Source: G963665215 sp963665215 (GTDB taxonomy: Bacteria > Chloroflexota > Dehalococcoidia > Lucifugimonadales > CAUZJF01). Taken from it: a stretch of DNA of 64,000 nt. Location: assembly GCA_963665215.2 (NCBI GenBank), contig CAXXWW010000006.1:62001-126000 (forward strand), in the 5' to 3' direction. The position numbers and the translations under genes were made by a program. How positions within the stretch are numbered: the stretch's first letter is position 1; each line of letters starts with the position of its first letter. The notes under the pieces were generated by a model. The model was given only the letters and a program-made list of their open reading frames with translations. It was not told where the DNA came from and did no database searches. Shown one piece after another: positions 9,402-17,202 of this stretch.

Positions 9402-9488
9402 TCATGTGCCCCTGAGCGCCAGTATCAATACAAGCGCGACCGCGGGGACTACGATCATCCACAGGATTCGTCGAGGAGACAGCTTCAT
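9402..9488 (-). CDS. Possible 28-residue single-helix membrane peptide
   Basis: A short open frame MKLSPRRILWMIVVPAV.. with a basic N-terminus followed by about 18 hydrophobic residues and a short RGT tail, the shape of a small membrane protein. It sits in the intergenic stretch before the HAD gene, on the opposite strand. Only a weak AAGG precedes the ATG, so it could be chance. Confidence 0.3.
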   Translation of the reverse strand: MKLSPRRILWMIVVPAVALVLILALRGT

Positions 9489-9559
9489 ATCGGCCGCCTT
9501 GGGGCCCGGGACCCACGTCAATTCTAGCACACCGAGTCCGCCCGGCGAGTAGACGATAC

Positions 9560-10369
9560 ATGGGTTATAAGCTGGTAGCGCTCGACATAGACGGGACCAT
9601 TCGAGGCGCGGACCGCCCGGTCTCGGACAGGACCCGCAGAGCGATCGAGCGTGTATCTCAGACAGGTGCGGTGATCACCCTGGCCACCGGCAGGATGTTC
9701 CACTCCGCCATGGCATCCACTGCCGAGCTCAACATCACTACGCCCGTAATATCGTATCAGGGGGCACATATCGCCGATCCGATCACCGGCGAGGTGCTGT
9801 GGCACCGTCCGCTGACTCGCGACATGGCTCTGGCGTCACTGGGCGAGCTGGCCGCCTGGCGGGGGGACGTACTCGCGTATCACGCGGACCAGGTATATGT
9901 TGACAAGCTGACACCGTGGGTCGAGGAGTATGGTGAGCGCAACCAGGGGAGGATCCACGTGGTCGAGGCCCTGAAGGAGCTGGCCGCAAGGGGGCTGACT
10001 CGCCTGGTCGTCGTTGGTGGCGAGGATGAAATCCGCGACCTGGAGCTGCGCTTGAAAGCGTCGTACGACTCCAGACTGCATATAACACGGTCCCTGCCAC
10101 ACTTCTGCGAGATACTACACCCAGGGGGCGGCAAGCATAACGCCCTCGCCTGGCTGTGCCGTCATCTCGGGATATCCCAGGGCGACACCGTGGCCTTCGG
10201 CAACGGCTATAACGATGTCCACATGCTGAAGTGGGCCGGCCTGGCGGTTGCCGTCGAGGGGGCGGTAAGGGAGGTGTTGGCGGTTGCCGACAGGGTCGCG
10301 CCGCCCATGGAGGAGGATGGCGCCGCCCAGGTGCTGGAAGAGCTAATGGAGCGGGGACTGGTGGGTTGA
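9560..10369 (+). CDS. Cof-type HAD-superfamily phosphatase
   Basis: A 269-residue haloacid dehalogenase-fold hydrolase. Motif I is DIDGT (nucleophile D9, acid D11), motif II is TLATGR, and motif IV is GNGYNDVHML, binding Mg2+. The insert between motifs II and IV is a C2-type cap, placing it in the Cof/YbiV group that removes phosphate from sugar phosphates, nucleotides or cofactors. Length is normal. It precedes the PfkB kinase by 52 bp on the same strand, so the two may be co-transcribed. No obvious ribosome-binding site in front of ATG 9560. Confidence 0.88.
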   Translation: MGYKLVALDIDGTIRGADRPVSDRTRRAIERVSQTGAVITLATGRMFHSAMASTAELNITTPVISYQGAHIADPITGEVLWHRPLTRDMALASLGELAAWRGDVLAYHADQVYVDKLTPWVEEYGERNQGRIHVVEALKELAARGLTRLVVVGGEDEIRDLELRLKASYDSRLHITRSLPHFCEILHPGGGKHNALAWLCRHLGISQGDTVAFGNGYNDVHMLKWAGLAVAVEGAVREVLAVADRVAPPMEEDGAAQVLEELMERGLVG

Positions 10370-10421
10370 CCACGGTCCGCGCCGGCGATAATCATGCGTT
10401 CGTCTGACTTCGTGCCTGATC

Positions 10422-11365
10422 ATGGAAACGGGAATGGCTGATGGCCCCGCGGTCGTCGTGGTGCTGGGCGGCATCAATATGGACCTCATCGGCACCGCCC
10501 CGAGACTGCCCGCGCCGGGCGAGACCGTGAGGGGAGAGCGGTTCTACACCGCGCCCGGTGGCAAGGGCGCGAACCAGGCCGTGGCGGCCGCCCGGCTGGG
10601 AGCGCGGGTGAGAATGGTTGGGCGGGTGGGCGACGACGTATTCGGGCCGGGACTTCTGCACGGACTGCGCGGCTACGGCATCGACGTCAGCGGCGTCGCA
10701 GTAGACCCGGAACGTGCCTCGGGCATCGCCATTATTCTCCTGGACGCTCAAAAACAGAATCACATCGTCGCCATCTATGGCGCTAACATGGGTTGTGACG
10801 GCGATCAGCTCCGGGCGGTGGAGTCGGCGCTGGACGGTGCCGACTCTTTGCTGCTGCAACATGAGGTGCCCATCGAGATCTCCGCGGCGGCTGCGCGGGC
10901 TGCCAAGAAGCGGGGAGTACGGGTGATATGGGACCCGGCCCCCGCCGCGGACATCCCCCCGGCCGCCTACAGCGACCTGGATATCATTACACCGAACCAG
11001 ACCGAGGCCGAGTACCTGACGGGCGTATCCGTCGGCGACGTCGACTCGGCCAGGGAGGCTGCGGAGGTGCTGCTGGAGATGGGCGCCGCGGTGGCCGTGG
11101 TCAAGCTGGGTGGGATGGGAGTCTACTTCGCCTCAGACGGCGCCAGCGGCCACGTGACCTCATACAAGGTAAATGTGGTCGACACGATTGCGGCGGGCGA
11201 CGGCTTCGGGGGAGCGCTGGCCGTGGCACTGGCCGAGGGCCGCGGCCTGGAGGACGCCGTACGCTATGGGTCCGCGGCTGGCGCGCGCTGGCCGTGACAA
11301 GGCCGGGCGCGCAAGATGCTATGCCGGCGCGGGAGGAGGTAGAGGCCCTGCTCTCAGCAGGCTAG
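10422..11365 (+). pseudogene. rbsK: Ribokinase-like PfkB kinase with a C-terminal frameshift
   Basis: The first frame reads a PfkB sugar kinase: GGINMDLIG near the start, the substrate/ATP signature GGKGANQAVAAARLGA, DPAPAADIP, TPNQTEAEYLTG, and the anion-hole motif DTIAAGDGFGGALA with the catalytic Asp. It then stops at 11297 after SAAGARWP. The +1 frame supplies the expected end, ALAVTRPGAQDAMPAREEVEALL, to 11365. Removing two bases from the GC run at 11281-11288 joins both parts, so this is either a slip in a dinucleotide run or a sequence error. Start may be ATG 10422 or ATG 10434. Otherwise complete. Confidence 0.8.
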
Positions 11366-11459
11366 AGCACGTGCCGTACGACTCCACCGAAGGGTGGTTA
11401 AAACCGGCCCCGTTGCCCCGGCCCGCGATACCACACTACTTCTTGCCGCCACCGCTATC

Positions 11460-12215
11460 CTAGGGCTTGCCCTTGTCCTCGGGTTTGCCCTTGTCGTCGG
11501 GCTTGCCCTTGTCTCCGTCGGGTTTGCCCTTGTCTCCGTCGGGTTTGCCCTTGTCTCCCTCGGGTTTGCCCTTGTCTCCGACGGGTTTGCCCTTGTCGTC
11601 GGGCTTGCCCTTGTCTCCGACGGGCTTGCCCTTGTCTCCCTCGGCCCGTGCTTGCTCGCGGTCTAGCTTCTGCTGGGCTCGCTCGTCTGCCTTCTCCTCC
11701 CGATCGTCCGCCCGCTGCTGGATCAGAGTTAGCCGGTCTGATTTCCCAGACTGCGCCAGCTTATCGGCAAGTCTCGTCAGCCGCTCTGCGATCTTGTCGG
11801 CACGGAGTGCTGCGCGGACCTCTGTGTCGTTCGAGCCGCGGCCCTTCTGCCGGGTCAGCAGGATGCAGTCTTCTTCGCCGACGTCGGTCGCCCCCACCGC
11901 GTCTCCGGTTCCGTCGTCGGTGGTGGTGCCGTTTGTACTGCCGCCGCCGTTGTCCGTGGTGGTCGCGTTGCCGTTGTCCGAGCCACCGTCGCCTCCGGCC
12001 TCGGGCCCGCTGGTATCACAGGCGAAAATACCCCGATTGTGCGAGCGGGTCGCCTTGCCCGGCTTGATGATAATCACCGTGGCGACCATATCTCGGAAGG
12101 GCGCCGCGGGAGTTGTCGTGGCCGTCGGCGTCACCGTGGGGGTGGTGGTCGCTGTCGTCGTGGCCGTTGGCGTCACCGTGGGGGTGGTGGTTGCTGTCGA
12201 TGTGACCTGGAGCAA
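11460..12215 (-). CDS. Low-complexity protein with C-terminal GDKGKP repeats
   Basis: Not assignable to a family. Read on the minus strand it has a Thr/Pro-rich stretch (PTVTPTATTT repeated), then IIIKPGKATRSHN, an acidic Gly/Asn/Thr-rich linker, a charged helical segment (LTRLADKLAQSGKS..QQRADDREEKADERAQQ) and about ten GDKGKP-type units at the end. The composition suggests a secreted or surface protein. The frame stays open upstream to the TAG of the neighbouring transposase and no good start is seen; the TTG at 12215 is only the first possible one, so the true N-terminus was probably removed by the element that inserted next to it. Confidence 0.5.
   Translation of the reverse strand: MLQVTSTATTTPTVTPTATTTATTTPTVTPTATTTPAAPFRDMVATVIIIKPGKATRSHNRGIFACDTSGPEAGGDGGSDNGNATTTDNGGGSTNGTTTDDGTGDAVGATDVGEEDCILLTRQKGRGSNDTEVRAALRADKIAERLTRLADKLAQSGKSDRLTLIQQRADDREEKADERAQQKLDREQARAEGDKGKPVGDKGKPDDKGKPVGDKGKPEGDKGKPDGDKGKPDGDKGKPDDKGKPEDKGKP
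11463..11646. repeat. Tandem 15/18-bp coding repeats (GDKGKP)
   Basis: About ten units of GGGCTTGCCCTTGTC-type sequence, alternating 15 and 18 bp, encode DDKGKP, EDKGKP, GDKGKP variants on the minus strand. Such arrays change length by slippage. Confidence 0.85.
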
Positions 12216-13389
12216 GATGCCTTGGAACGTTAGACGGCCAAATCCGCCTGCTCCTGTGACCCCGAGGCTGGCTTTGCTCCAAAAGTCCTATTCCCAGGCC
12301 ATTTTTGGAACAACCGGCCCTTTTGTTCCAAAAGTCTCTGAGCCGAATATCGGCTCTATCCCCAGCTCGTAGACCGACTGAATCAAGACGCAGATGTTAT
12401 GGCACAGAATCTTGACCAACACCTCATTGACCTGGGCCACCGGGGTCTTAGACCGGACGGCTCCGCCGAACTTGGCCTTGATCATCGCGAAGGTCGTTTC
12501 CACGTTCGACCGCTTGTGGTAGTGGACCAGGAACTCAGCGCGGTTGAAGTTGTAGTAGTGGTACATTCGCTCCCACAGCGGGTCGTGTTTCTGCTTGCGG
12601 TTCCTGGCCACCGAGTTCGCCCTGAATGGGATGTAGGGGGTGGCGCCCACAGCTTGCACCGCCCGCAGGTTCTTCCTGCTAACGTACGCCTTGTCGCCGG
12701 ACACTTCGCTGACCTCGAAACCCCGCGCCGTGGTTTCGACGAACGGGGGCAGGTAGGGCGCATCGCCGGACTCGGTTTCAGTGACCTCAACGGCAGTCAC
12801 GATGTTGGTCTTGACGCCGCACATCAGGTGAGCCTTCACCCATTTGGCTTCCTTGCGTTGCTTCCCCCACTTATGGTCGAACCAACGGTTGTAGACCGAC
12901 GTGGAGAACCCGCTGGAATCCACGGCGAAGTCGCTTTCCACCGACCGGAGCGGCAACGCGCTCTGCTCGATCAGGGACTTCAACAGTGGGGCCAAGTCGG
13001 GATTTTCCAGGTAGCGGAAAGTGCTCGTGAAGGACGGCGGCTTATCAAGCTGCCCTTTAGCCTGAGCGTCACGGAAGTCGGTCATAGCCCGCCTGCCAGA
13101 CATAGTGGAATAGACCTTGAGTCCGATACCGAACAGTACGTCGGAGAGTGGCAGCCGAGGCCGTCCGAAGGTTTGAGGCGGCTGGGGGATGGTATCGCAC
13201 AGCTCACGCAGCAGCTCGGCAAATTTTTCTTGTTCATGGGTCTGAGCCGCATTGTAGGCAGGCCAGTCCTGGCGATAGGTCACCCGCATGGTCTTGGTCT
13301 CAATGGTGACGCCATCGGGCCTTTCCTCGCGCTGGATGATGAATTCGACGGCGTAGATATGCTTGCACGGCTGCTGGTGCTTCTCGAAG

Positions 13390-14757
13390 GAGGTTACGTC
13401 AATAGGTGTGTAAACGACATCAGGCGGCGACCTTCTCAGCCGTTGATTCAATGGCGATTCCATCCGCATACTGTGCACCGAGATAGACGTCTTCGATCAA
13501 CTCAGGGGCCTTCAGACGCCTGAAGCGCTGTTCGGCGACCATCAACATTTTCCAGATCACCGCTATCGCCCGATCGACCCTCTTGTAGCGCTTGGCGGCA
13601 TCGGTCCGAAGCCTGAGGGCCGCGAAGGGTGATTCTACCGGGTTCGTCGTGCGAAGGTGCCCCCAGTGCTCCTTTGGGAAGTCATAGAAGGTGACCATGC
13701 GGTCCCAGTCCCGCTCCAAGGCCTCTGAGGCCGCCTCGTAGGAATGGTCGCCGCACCACCTGGTGAACACCGTCCTGAGCCGCTCAGCCTCTGTCCGAGT
13801 CGGCGCGTAGGGGATAGTACGCAGCATGAGCTTGGCCTGGTCCTGTTGTCGCTTTGGAAGCTTGGCGAGCACGTTTACGATCTTGTGGTTCCAGCAGCGT
13901 TGCTCTGCCGCCTGCGGATAGACGTTGCGCAGAGCTCCCCAGATGCCCAGGTGTCCGTCTCCAACCACCAGCCTCGGGCAGCTCAAGCCCCGGCGCTTGA
14001 TGTCCCTGAGCACCTCGGACCAGTTCTCTGTGGACTCCCTGTATCCGGGAACAGCGCTCACCACCACCTTGCTCCCGTCGCTCAGGGCCGCCATCACCAC
14101 CAGTACCGCCGCCTTCTCCTTCTCAAGACCAGCCTTGACGTAGACTCCATCCACCCACATGTAGACCACTTCCAGGTCATCGAGGGGCCGGCTGCGCCAT
14201 TGGGCAAGCTCATCGTTCCACTTATCCTTCAACCGGGCCACCGTGCTCGCCGATACCGGTGCGTCCTCTCCCAGCAGCCCCCGCAAAGCCAGATCGAAGT
14301 CGCCTTCGGATAGACCGTGCAGGTACAGCTCGGGGATCAACTCAGCAACCTTCCTGGTCCTGTTGACGAACAGCGGCAGCAGCCGGCTCTCGAACTGCTC
14401 CTCGGTATCGCGGACTCGCGGCCGCCTCAGCTGTATCGTTCCCGAACTCAGCGTAAGCCTCCGGGCTCTGCCGTATCCGTTCCGATAGCCGGTATCTGAG
14501 TCCGAGTCGGATCTGAGCGCCGACTTCGCCCTTCCCAGAAACGCCGTCACCTCCTCCTCCAGCAACTCCTGGATCAGCCTCTGGACCTGGCTTCGCACCC
14601 AATCCTCCAACTGCTCCCACTCCGGCCTTGACTCCGACCTACTCTCAGTGCTTTCCTTCCTCATGGGCGGTCTATCTCCTCTCTTGGGCCTCGAGCCCGT
14701 GTTGTTCAGAGAGAGGGTACACCGCCTGACTGTTTACACACTTTTTGAAGATACCTC
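13390..14757 (-). mobile_element. IS256-family insertion sequence, copy A (1368 bp)
   Basis: Imperfect terminal inverted repeats start GAGGTTACGTCAATAG at 13390 and GAGGTATCTTCAAAAA at 14757, both followed by GTGTGTAAAC and TCAGGCGG. An exact 8-bp target-site duplication TCTCGAAG flanks it (13382-13389, 14758-14765). Inserted into the SWIM/DDE transposase gene. Confidence 0.96.
13420..14664 (-). CDS. IS256-family (mutator-type) transposase
   Basis: A 414-residue transposase of normal length. Catalytic triad: D in MWVDGVYVKAG, D in LVVGDGHLGIWG and E in TNPVESPFAALR; the CxxH-like AEQRCWNHK region lies between. An N-terminal helical region precedes the conserved GYRNGYGRARRL. Starts at ATG 14664 with AGGAG upstream. 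Differs from copy B at only two residues that I can see (S/N near residue 55, Y/C near residue 249). Intact. Confidence 0.95.
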   Translation of the reverse strand: MRKESTESRSESRPEWEQLEDWVRSQVQRLIQELLEEEVTAFLGRAKSALRSDSDSDTGYRNGYGRARRLTLSSGTIQLRRPRVRDTEEQFESRLLPLFVNRTRKVAELIPELYLHGLSEGDFDLALRGLLGEDAPVSASTVARLKDKWNDELAQWRSRPLDDLEVVYMWVDGVYVKAGLEKEKAAVLVVMAALSDGSKVVVSAVPGYRESTENWSEVLRDIKRRGLSCPRLVVGDGHLGIWGALRNVYPQAAEQRCWNHKIVNVLAKLPKRQQDQAKLMLRTIPYAPTRTEAERLRTVFTRWCGDHSYEAASEALERDWDRMVTFYDFPKEHWGHLRTTNPVESPFAALRLRTDAAKRYKRVDRAIAVIWKMLMVAEQRFRRLKAPELIEDVYLGAQYADGIAIESTAEKVAA

Positions 14758-15006
14758 TCTCGAAGTCGGGGCAAGTGCAGAACGGCTCGCCGTCGAGATT
14801 CACCACGTAGGAGCCGCTGCCGGACTGAGACGGGACCTTGTAGCCGAGCTTGTTCTTCACCACGGGGGTCAGCGCGGCTATAGCCATCCCGCGCTGCTGG
14901 CGTCCGGCGTCTCCGTCGTCAATGGCGTCGGGGCCGAGAGCAGTAAGTTGCCGTGTCTGTTGTTCGTTCATTCTTGCACCTCTATCCGTAACTTCAACTT
15001 GTGCCT

Positions 15007-15036
15007 ATTAGACCATACACTGTATAGGTTTGTCAA
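15007..15036 (-). promoter_or_regulatory. Sigma-70-type promoter toward the split transposase
   Basis: On the minus strand TTGACA (15036-15031) is followed after 18 bases by TCTAAT (15012-15007), five of six matches to TATAAT. An ATAC-ACT-GTAT dyad (15015-15025) lies in the spacer. It reads toward ATG 14971. Confidence 0.65.
15015..15025. promoter_or_regulatory. Operator-like dyad ATAC-N3-GTAT, site 1
   Basis: ATACACTGTAT, placed between the -35 and -10 of the minus-strand promoter. Bound regulator would block that promoter; the HTH protein encoded next door is the obvious candidate. Confidence 0.55.
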
Positions 15037-15061
15037 CAGGGTAGTATCGCGCATGTCCGCC

Positions 15062-15091
15062 TTGACAAGCCTATACGTTGTATGGTATTGT
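15062..15091 (+). promoter_or_regulatory. Sigma-70-type promoter for the HTH regulator and R-M gene
   Basis: TTGACA (15062-15067), an 18-base spacer, then TATTGT (15086-15091), 7 bases before the ATG of the HTH gene, so any transcript would be nearly leaderless. The spacer contains the dyad ATAC-GTT-GTAT. It mirrors the minus-strand promoter at 15007-15036. Confidence 0.6.
15073..15083. promoter_or_regulatory. Operator-like dyad ATAC-N3-GTAT, site 2
   Basis: ATACGTTGTAT, in the spacer of the plus-strand promoter, 58 bp from site 1. Matching arms in two divergent promoters suggest autoregulation by the downstream HTH protein. Confidence 0.55.
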
Positions 15092-15097
15092 CTCGCC

Positions 15098-15331
15098 ATG
15101 AACGAAGTCCAAGCGCGCCTTGCGGGTCTCCGAGCCAAAGGCTGGACTATTGCCGCCATTGCGGCGGAGGTGGGGCTGACGGTTAATGCAGTTGAAAAGT
15201 GGAAGGCAGGGAGCAGACAACCGGGTAAGCCAACCATCATGGTGTTAGATACTCTTTTAAATCGGAAGCGCATCCCAAAGAAACGTAGGTATTCCAAGTC
15301 ACAGCAGGGGGCAGGAAATGCCGAACAATAA
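15098..15331 (+). CDS. Small HTH regulator, restriction-controller-like
   Basis: A 77-residue protein. Residues ~1-45 form a helix-turn-helix: IAAIAAEVGLTVNAVEKWKAG has the turn and recognition helix of Xre-like or homeodomain-like proteins. The tail is basic (RKRIPKKRRYSKS). It overlaps the next gene, the restriction-modification pseudogene, by 14 bp, which is the usual position of C (controller) proteins of R-M systems. Two matching dyads stand in the divergent promoters just upstream. Control of the R-M gene is an inference; an unrelated resident regulator is possible. Confidence 0.7.
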   Translation: MNEVQARLAGLRAKGWTIAAIAAEVGLTVNAVEKWKAGSRQPGKPTIMVLDTLLNRKRIPKKRRYSKSQQGAGNAEQ

Positions 15332-15624
15332 CTCTGATAAGGTAATCTCCTTATTTCCTGAGGGGTATCGGCTAACTGACCGACTATCAAAAAAGCTTAA
15401 TGCTGAATGGTCTCAACCTGAAGGCAAAGTGAGAGCACAATGGGTAGCCAAACTCATCAATGAGTATGGCTACAGCCAAGAGCAACTTGCCTTGAACGTC
15501 GCGGCAGGAGCTGGCCGCGATGCGGAGAAATCTACGATCTTTGCTGATATTGTGGCTTACAGAGATAAGCGCAGACGGGAGCCATTCCTTGTGGTTGAGA
15601 CAAAGGCTCCAACAGAATCAAGGG
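15318..15624 (+). pseudogene. R-M gene piece 1: nuclease N-terminus
   Basis: ATG 15318 overlaps the regulator gene. It reads MPNNNSDKVISLF.. through EYGYSQEQLALNV and DIVAY..FLVVETKAPTESRG; D and E-T-K are the likely metal-binding residues. IS256 copy B interrupts after ATCAAGGG, and the frame resumes after it as VKQAESYARNLGA. Confidence 0.85.
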
Positions 15625-16992
15625 GAGGTTACGTCAATAGGTGTGTAAACGACATCAGGCGGCGACCTTCTCAGCCGTTGATTCAATGGCGATTCCATCC
15701 GCATACTGTGCACCGAGATAGACGTCTTCGATCAACTCAGGGGCCTTCAGACGCCTGAAGCGCTGTTCGGCGACCATCAACATTTTCCAGATCACCGCTA
15801 TCGCCCGATCGACCCTCTTGTAGCGCTTGGCGGCATCGGTCCGAAGCCTGAGGGCCGCGAAGGGTGATTCTACCGGGTTCGTCGTGCGAAGGTGCCCCCA
15901 GTGCTCCTTTGGGAAGTCATAGAAGGTGACCATGCGGTCCCAGTCCCGCTCCAAGGCCTCTGAGGCCGCCTCGTAGGAATGGTCGCCGCACCACCTGGTG
16001 AACACCGTCCTGAGCCGCTCAGCCTCTGTCCGAGTCGGCGCGTAGGGGATAGTACGCAGCATGAGCTTGGCCTGGTCCTGTTGTCGCTTTGGAAGCTTGG
16101 CGAGCACGTTTACGATCTTGTGGTTCCAGCAGCGTTGCTCTGCCGCCTGCGGACAGACGTTGCGCAGAGCTCCCCAGATGCCCAGGTGTCCGTCTCCAAC
16201 CACCAGCCTCGGGCAGCTCAAGCCCCGGCGCTTGATGTCCCTGAGCACCTCGGACCAGTTCTCTGTGGACTCCCTGTATCCAGGAACAGCGCTCACCACC
16301 ACCTTGCTCCCGTCGCTCAGGGCCGCCATCACCACCAGTACCGCCGCCTTCTCCTTCTCAAGACCAGCCTTGACGTAGACTCCATCCACCCACATGTAGA
16401 CCACTTCCAGGTCATCGAGGGGCCGGCTGCGCCATTGGGCAAGCTCATCGTTCCACTTATCCTTCAACCGGGCCACCGTGCTCGCCGATACCGGTGCGTC
16501 CTCTCCCAGCAGCCCCCGCAAAGCCAGATCGAAGTCGCCTTCGGATAGACCGTGCAGGTACAGCTCGGGGATCAACTCAGCAACCTTCCTGGTCCTGTTG
16601 ACGAACAGCGGCAGCAGCCGGCTCTCGAACTGCTCCTCGGTATCGCGGACTCGCGGCCGCCTCAGCTGTATCGTTCCCGAACTCAGCGTAAGCCTCCGGG
16701 CTCTGCCGTATCCGTTCCGATAGCCGGTATCGTTGTCCGAGTCGGATCTGAGCGCCGACTTCGCCCTTCCCAGAAACGCCGTCACCTCCTCCTCCAGCAA
16801 CTCCTGGATCAGCCTCTGGACCTGGCTTCGCACCCAATCCTCCAACTGCTCCCACTCCGGCCTTGACTCCGACCTACTCTCAGTGCTTTCCTTCCTCATG
16901 GGCGGTCTATCTCCTCTCTTGGGCCTCGAGTCCGTGTTGTTCAGAGAGAGGGTACACCGCCTGACTGTTTACACACTTTTTGAAGATACCTC
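15625..16992 (-). mobile_element. IS256-family insertion sequence, copy B (1368 bp)
   Basis: Same length and ends as copy A. Exact 8-bp target-site duplication ATCAAGGG (15617-15624, 16993-17000). Both IS256 copies lie in the same orientation, but each has its own duplication, so they arrived independently and do not bound one composite transposon. Confidence 0.96.
15655..16899 (-). CDS. IS256-family transposase, copy B
   Basis: 414 residues, the near-twin of the protein at 13420-14664, with the same D-D-E residues (VDGVYV, VGDGHLG, NPVESPF). I see two amino-acid differences, one of them C in place of Y in RNVCPQAAEQ. Intact; no frameshift. Confidence 0.95.
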   Translation of the reverse strand: MRKESTESRSESRPEWEQLEDWVRSQVQRLIQELLEEEVTAFLGRAKSALRSDSDNDTGYRNGYGRARRLTLSSGTIQLRRPRVRDTEEQFESRLLPLFVNRTRKVAELIPELYLHGLSEGDFDLALRGLLGEDAPVSASTVARLKDKWNDELAQWRSRPLDDLEVVYMWVDGVYVKAGLEKEKAAVLVVMAALSDGSKVVVSAVPGYRESTENWSEVLRDIKRRGLSCPRLVVGDGHLGIWGALRNVCPQAAEQRCWNHKIVNVLAKLPKRQQDQAKLMLRTIPYAPTRTEAERLRTVFTRWCGDHSYEAASEALERDWDRMVTFYDFPKEHWGHLRTTNPVESPFAALRLRTDAAKRYKRVDRAIAVIWKMLMVAEQRFRRLKAPELIEDVYLGAQYADGIAIESTAEKVAA

Positions 16993-17202
16993 ATCAAGGG
17001 GAGTTAAGCAGGCAGAATCCTACGCTCGCAATCTCGGAGCCGATTACCATGCCTGGTCAAATGGAACTCTCATCAGGTTTTTCCGAACAGCCAAATATCA
17101 GAATCAATCTGTTGAAGTAGGGAATATTCCGCATTGGCTTGGGGAGCATCCCGTCGGGGCTCGGCTCCCGAAAACTCAAGAATTGCCCCCGTTCAAGGAT
17201 GA
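16993..17202 (+). pseudogene. R-M gene piece 2: rest of the nuclease domain
   Basis: After one copy of the duplication the frame reads GVKQAESYARNLGADYHAW, NGTLIRFFRT and IPHWLG, the usual continuation of an HSDR_N nuclease. It ends PPFKD at the IS1182-type element. Confidence 0.8.

Larger units (their letters stand above)
12288..14971 (-). pseudogene. SWIM-finger DDE transposase split by IS256 copy A
   Basis: The 5' part (14971 down to 14758) starts MNEQQTRQLTALG and ends in a SWIM zinc finger, CTCPDFE; the 3' part (13381 down to 12288) continues KHQQPCKHIYAVEF, which supplies the CKH half, then a DDE core (VDSSGFSTSVYNRW, SGDKAYVSRKN, RSNVETTFAMIKAKFG). Removing the 1368-bp IS256 and one copy of its 8-bp duplication gives one open frame of exactly 436 codons. 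SWIM-containing IS4/IS5-type transposases of this layout are known. GAGGTG precedes ATG 14971. I could not define the terminal repeats of this element; the right end lies close to the promoter region at 15007. Confidence 0.85.

Noticed and set aside
11467..12372. Plus-strand open frame of LPLSPSG repeats
   Set aside because: Mirror of the GDKGKP repeats; the minus-strand reading has a sensible charged helical region and Thr/Pro linker, this one does not.
13390..16992. Composite transposon bounded by two IS256 copies
   Set aside because: Each IS256 has its own, different 8-bp duplication, and the DNA between belongs to two older interrupted genes.
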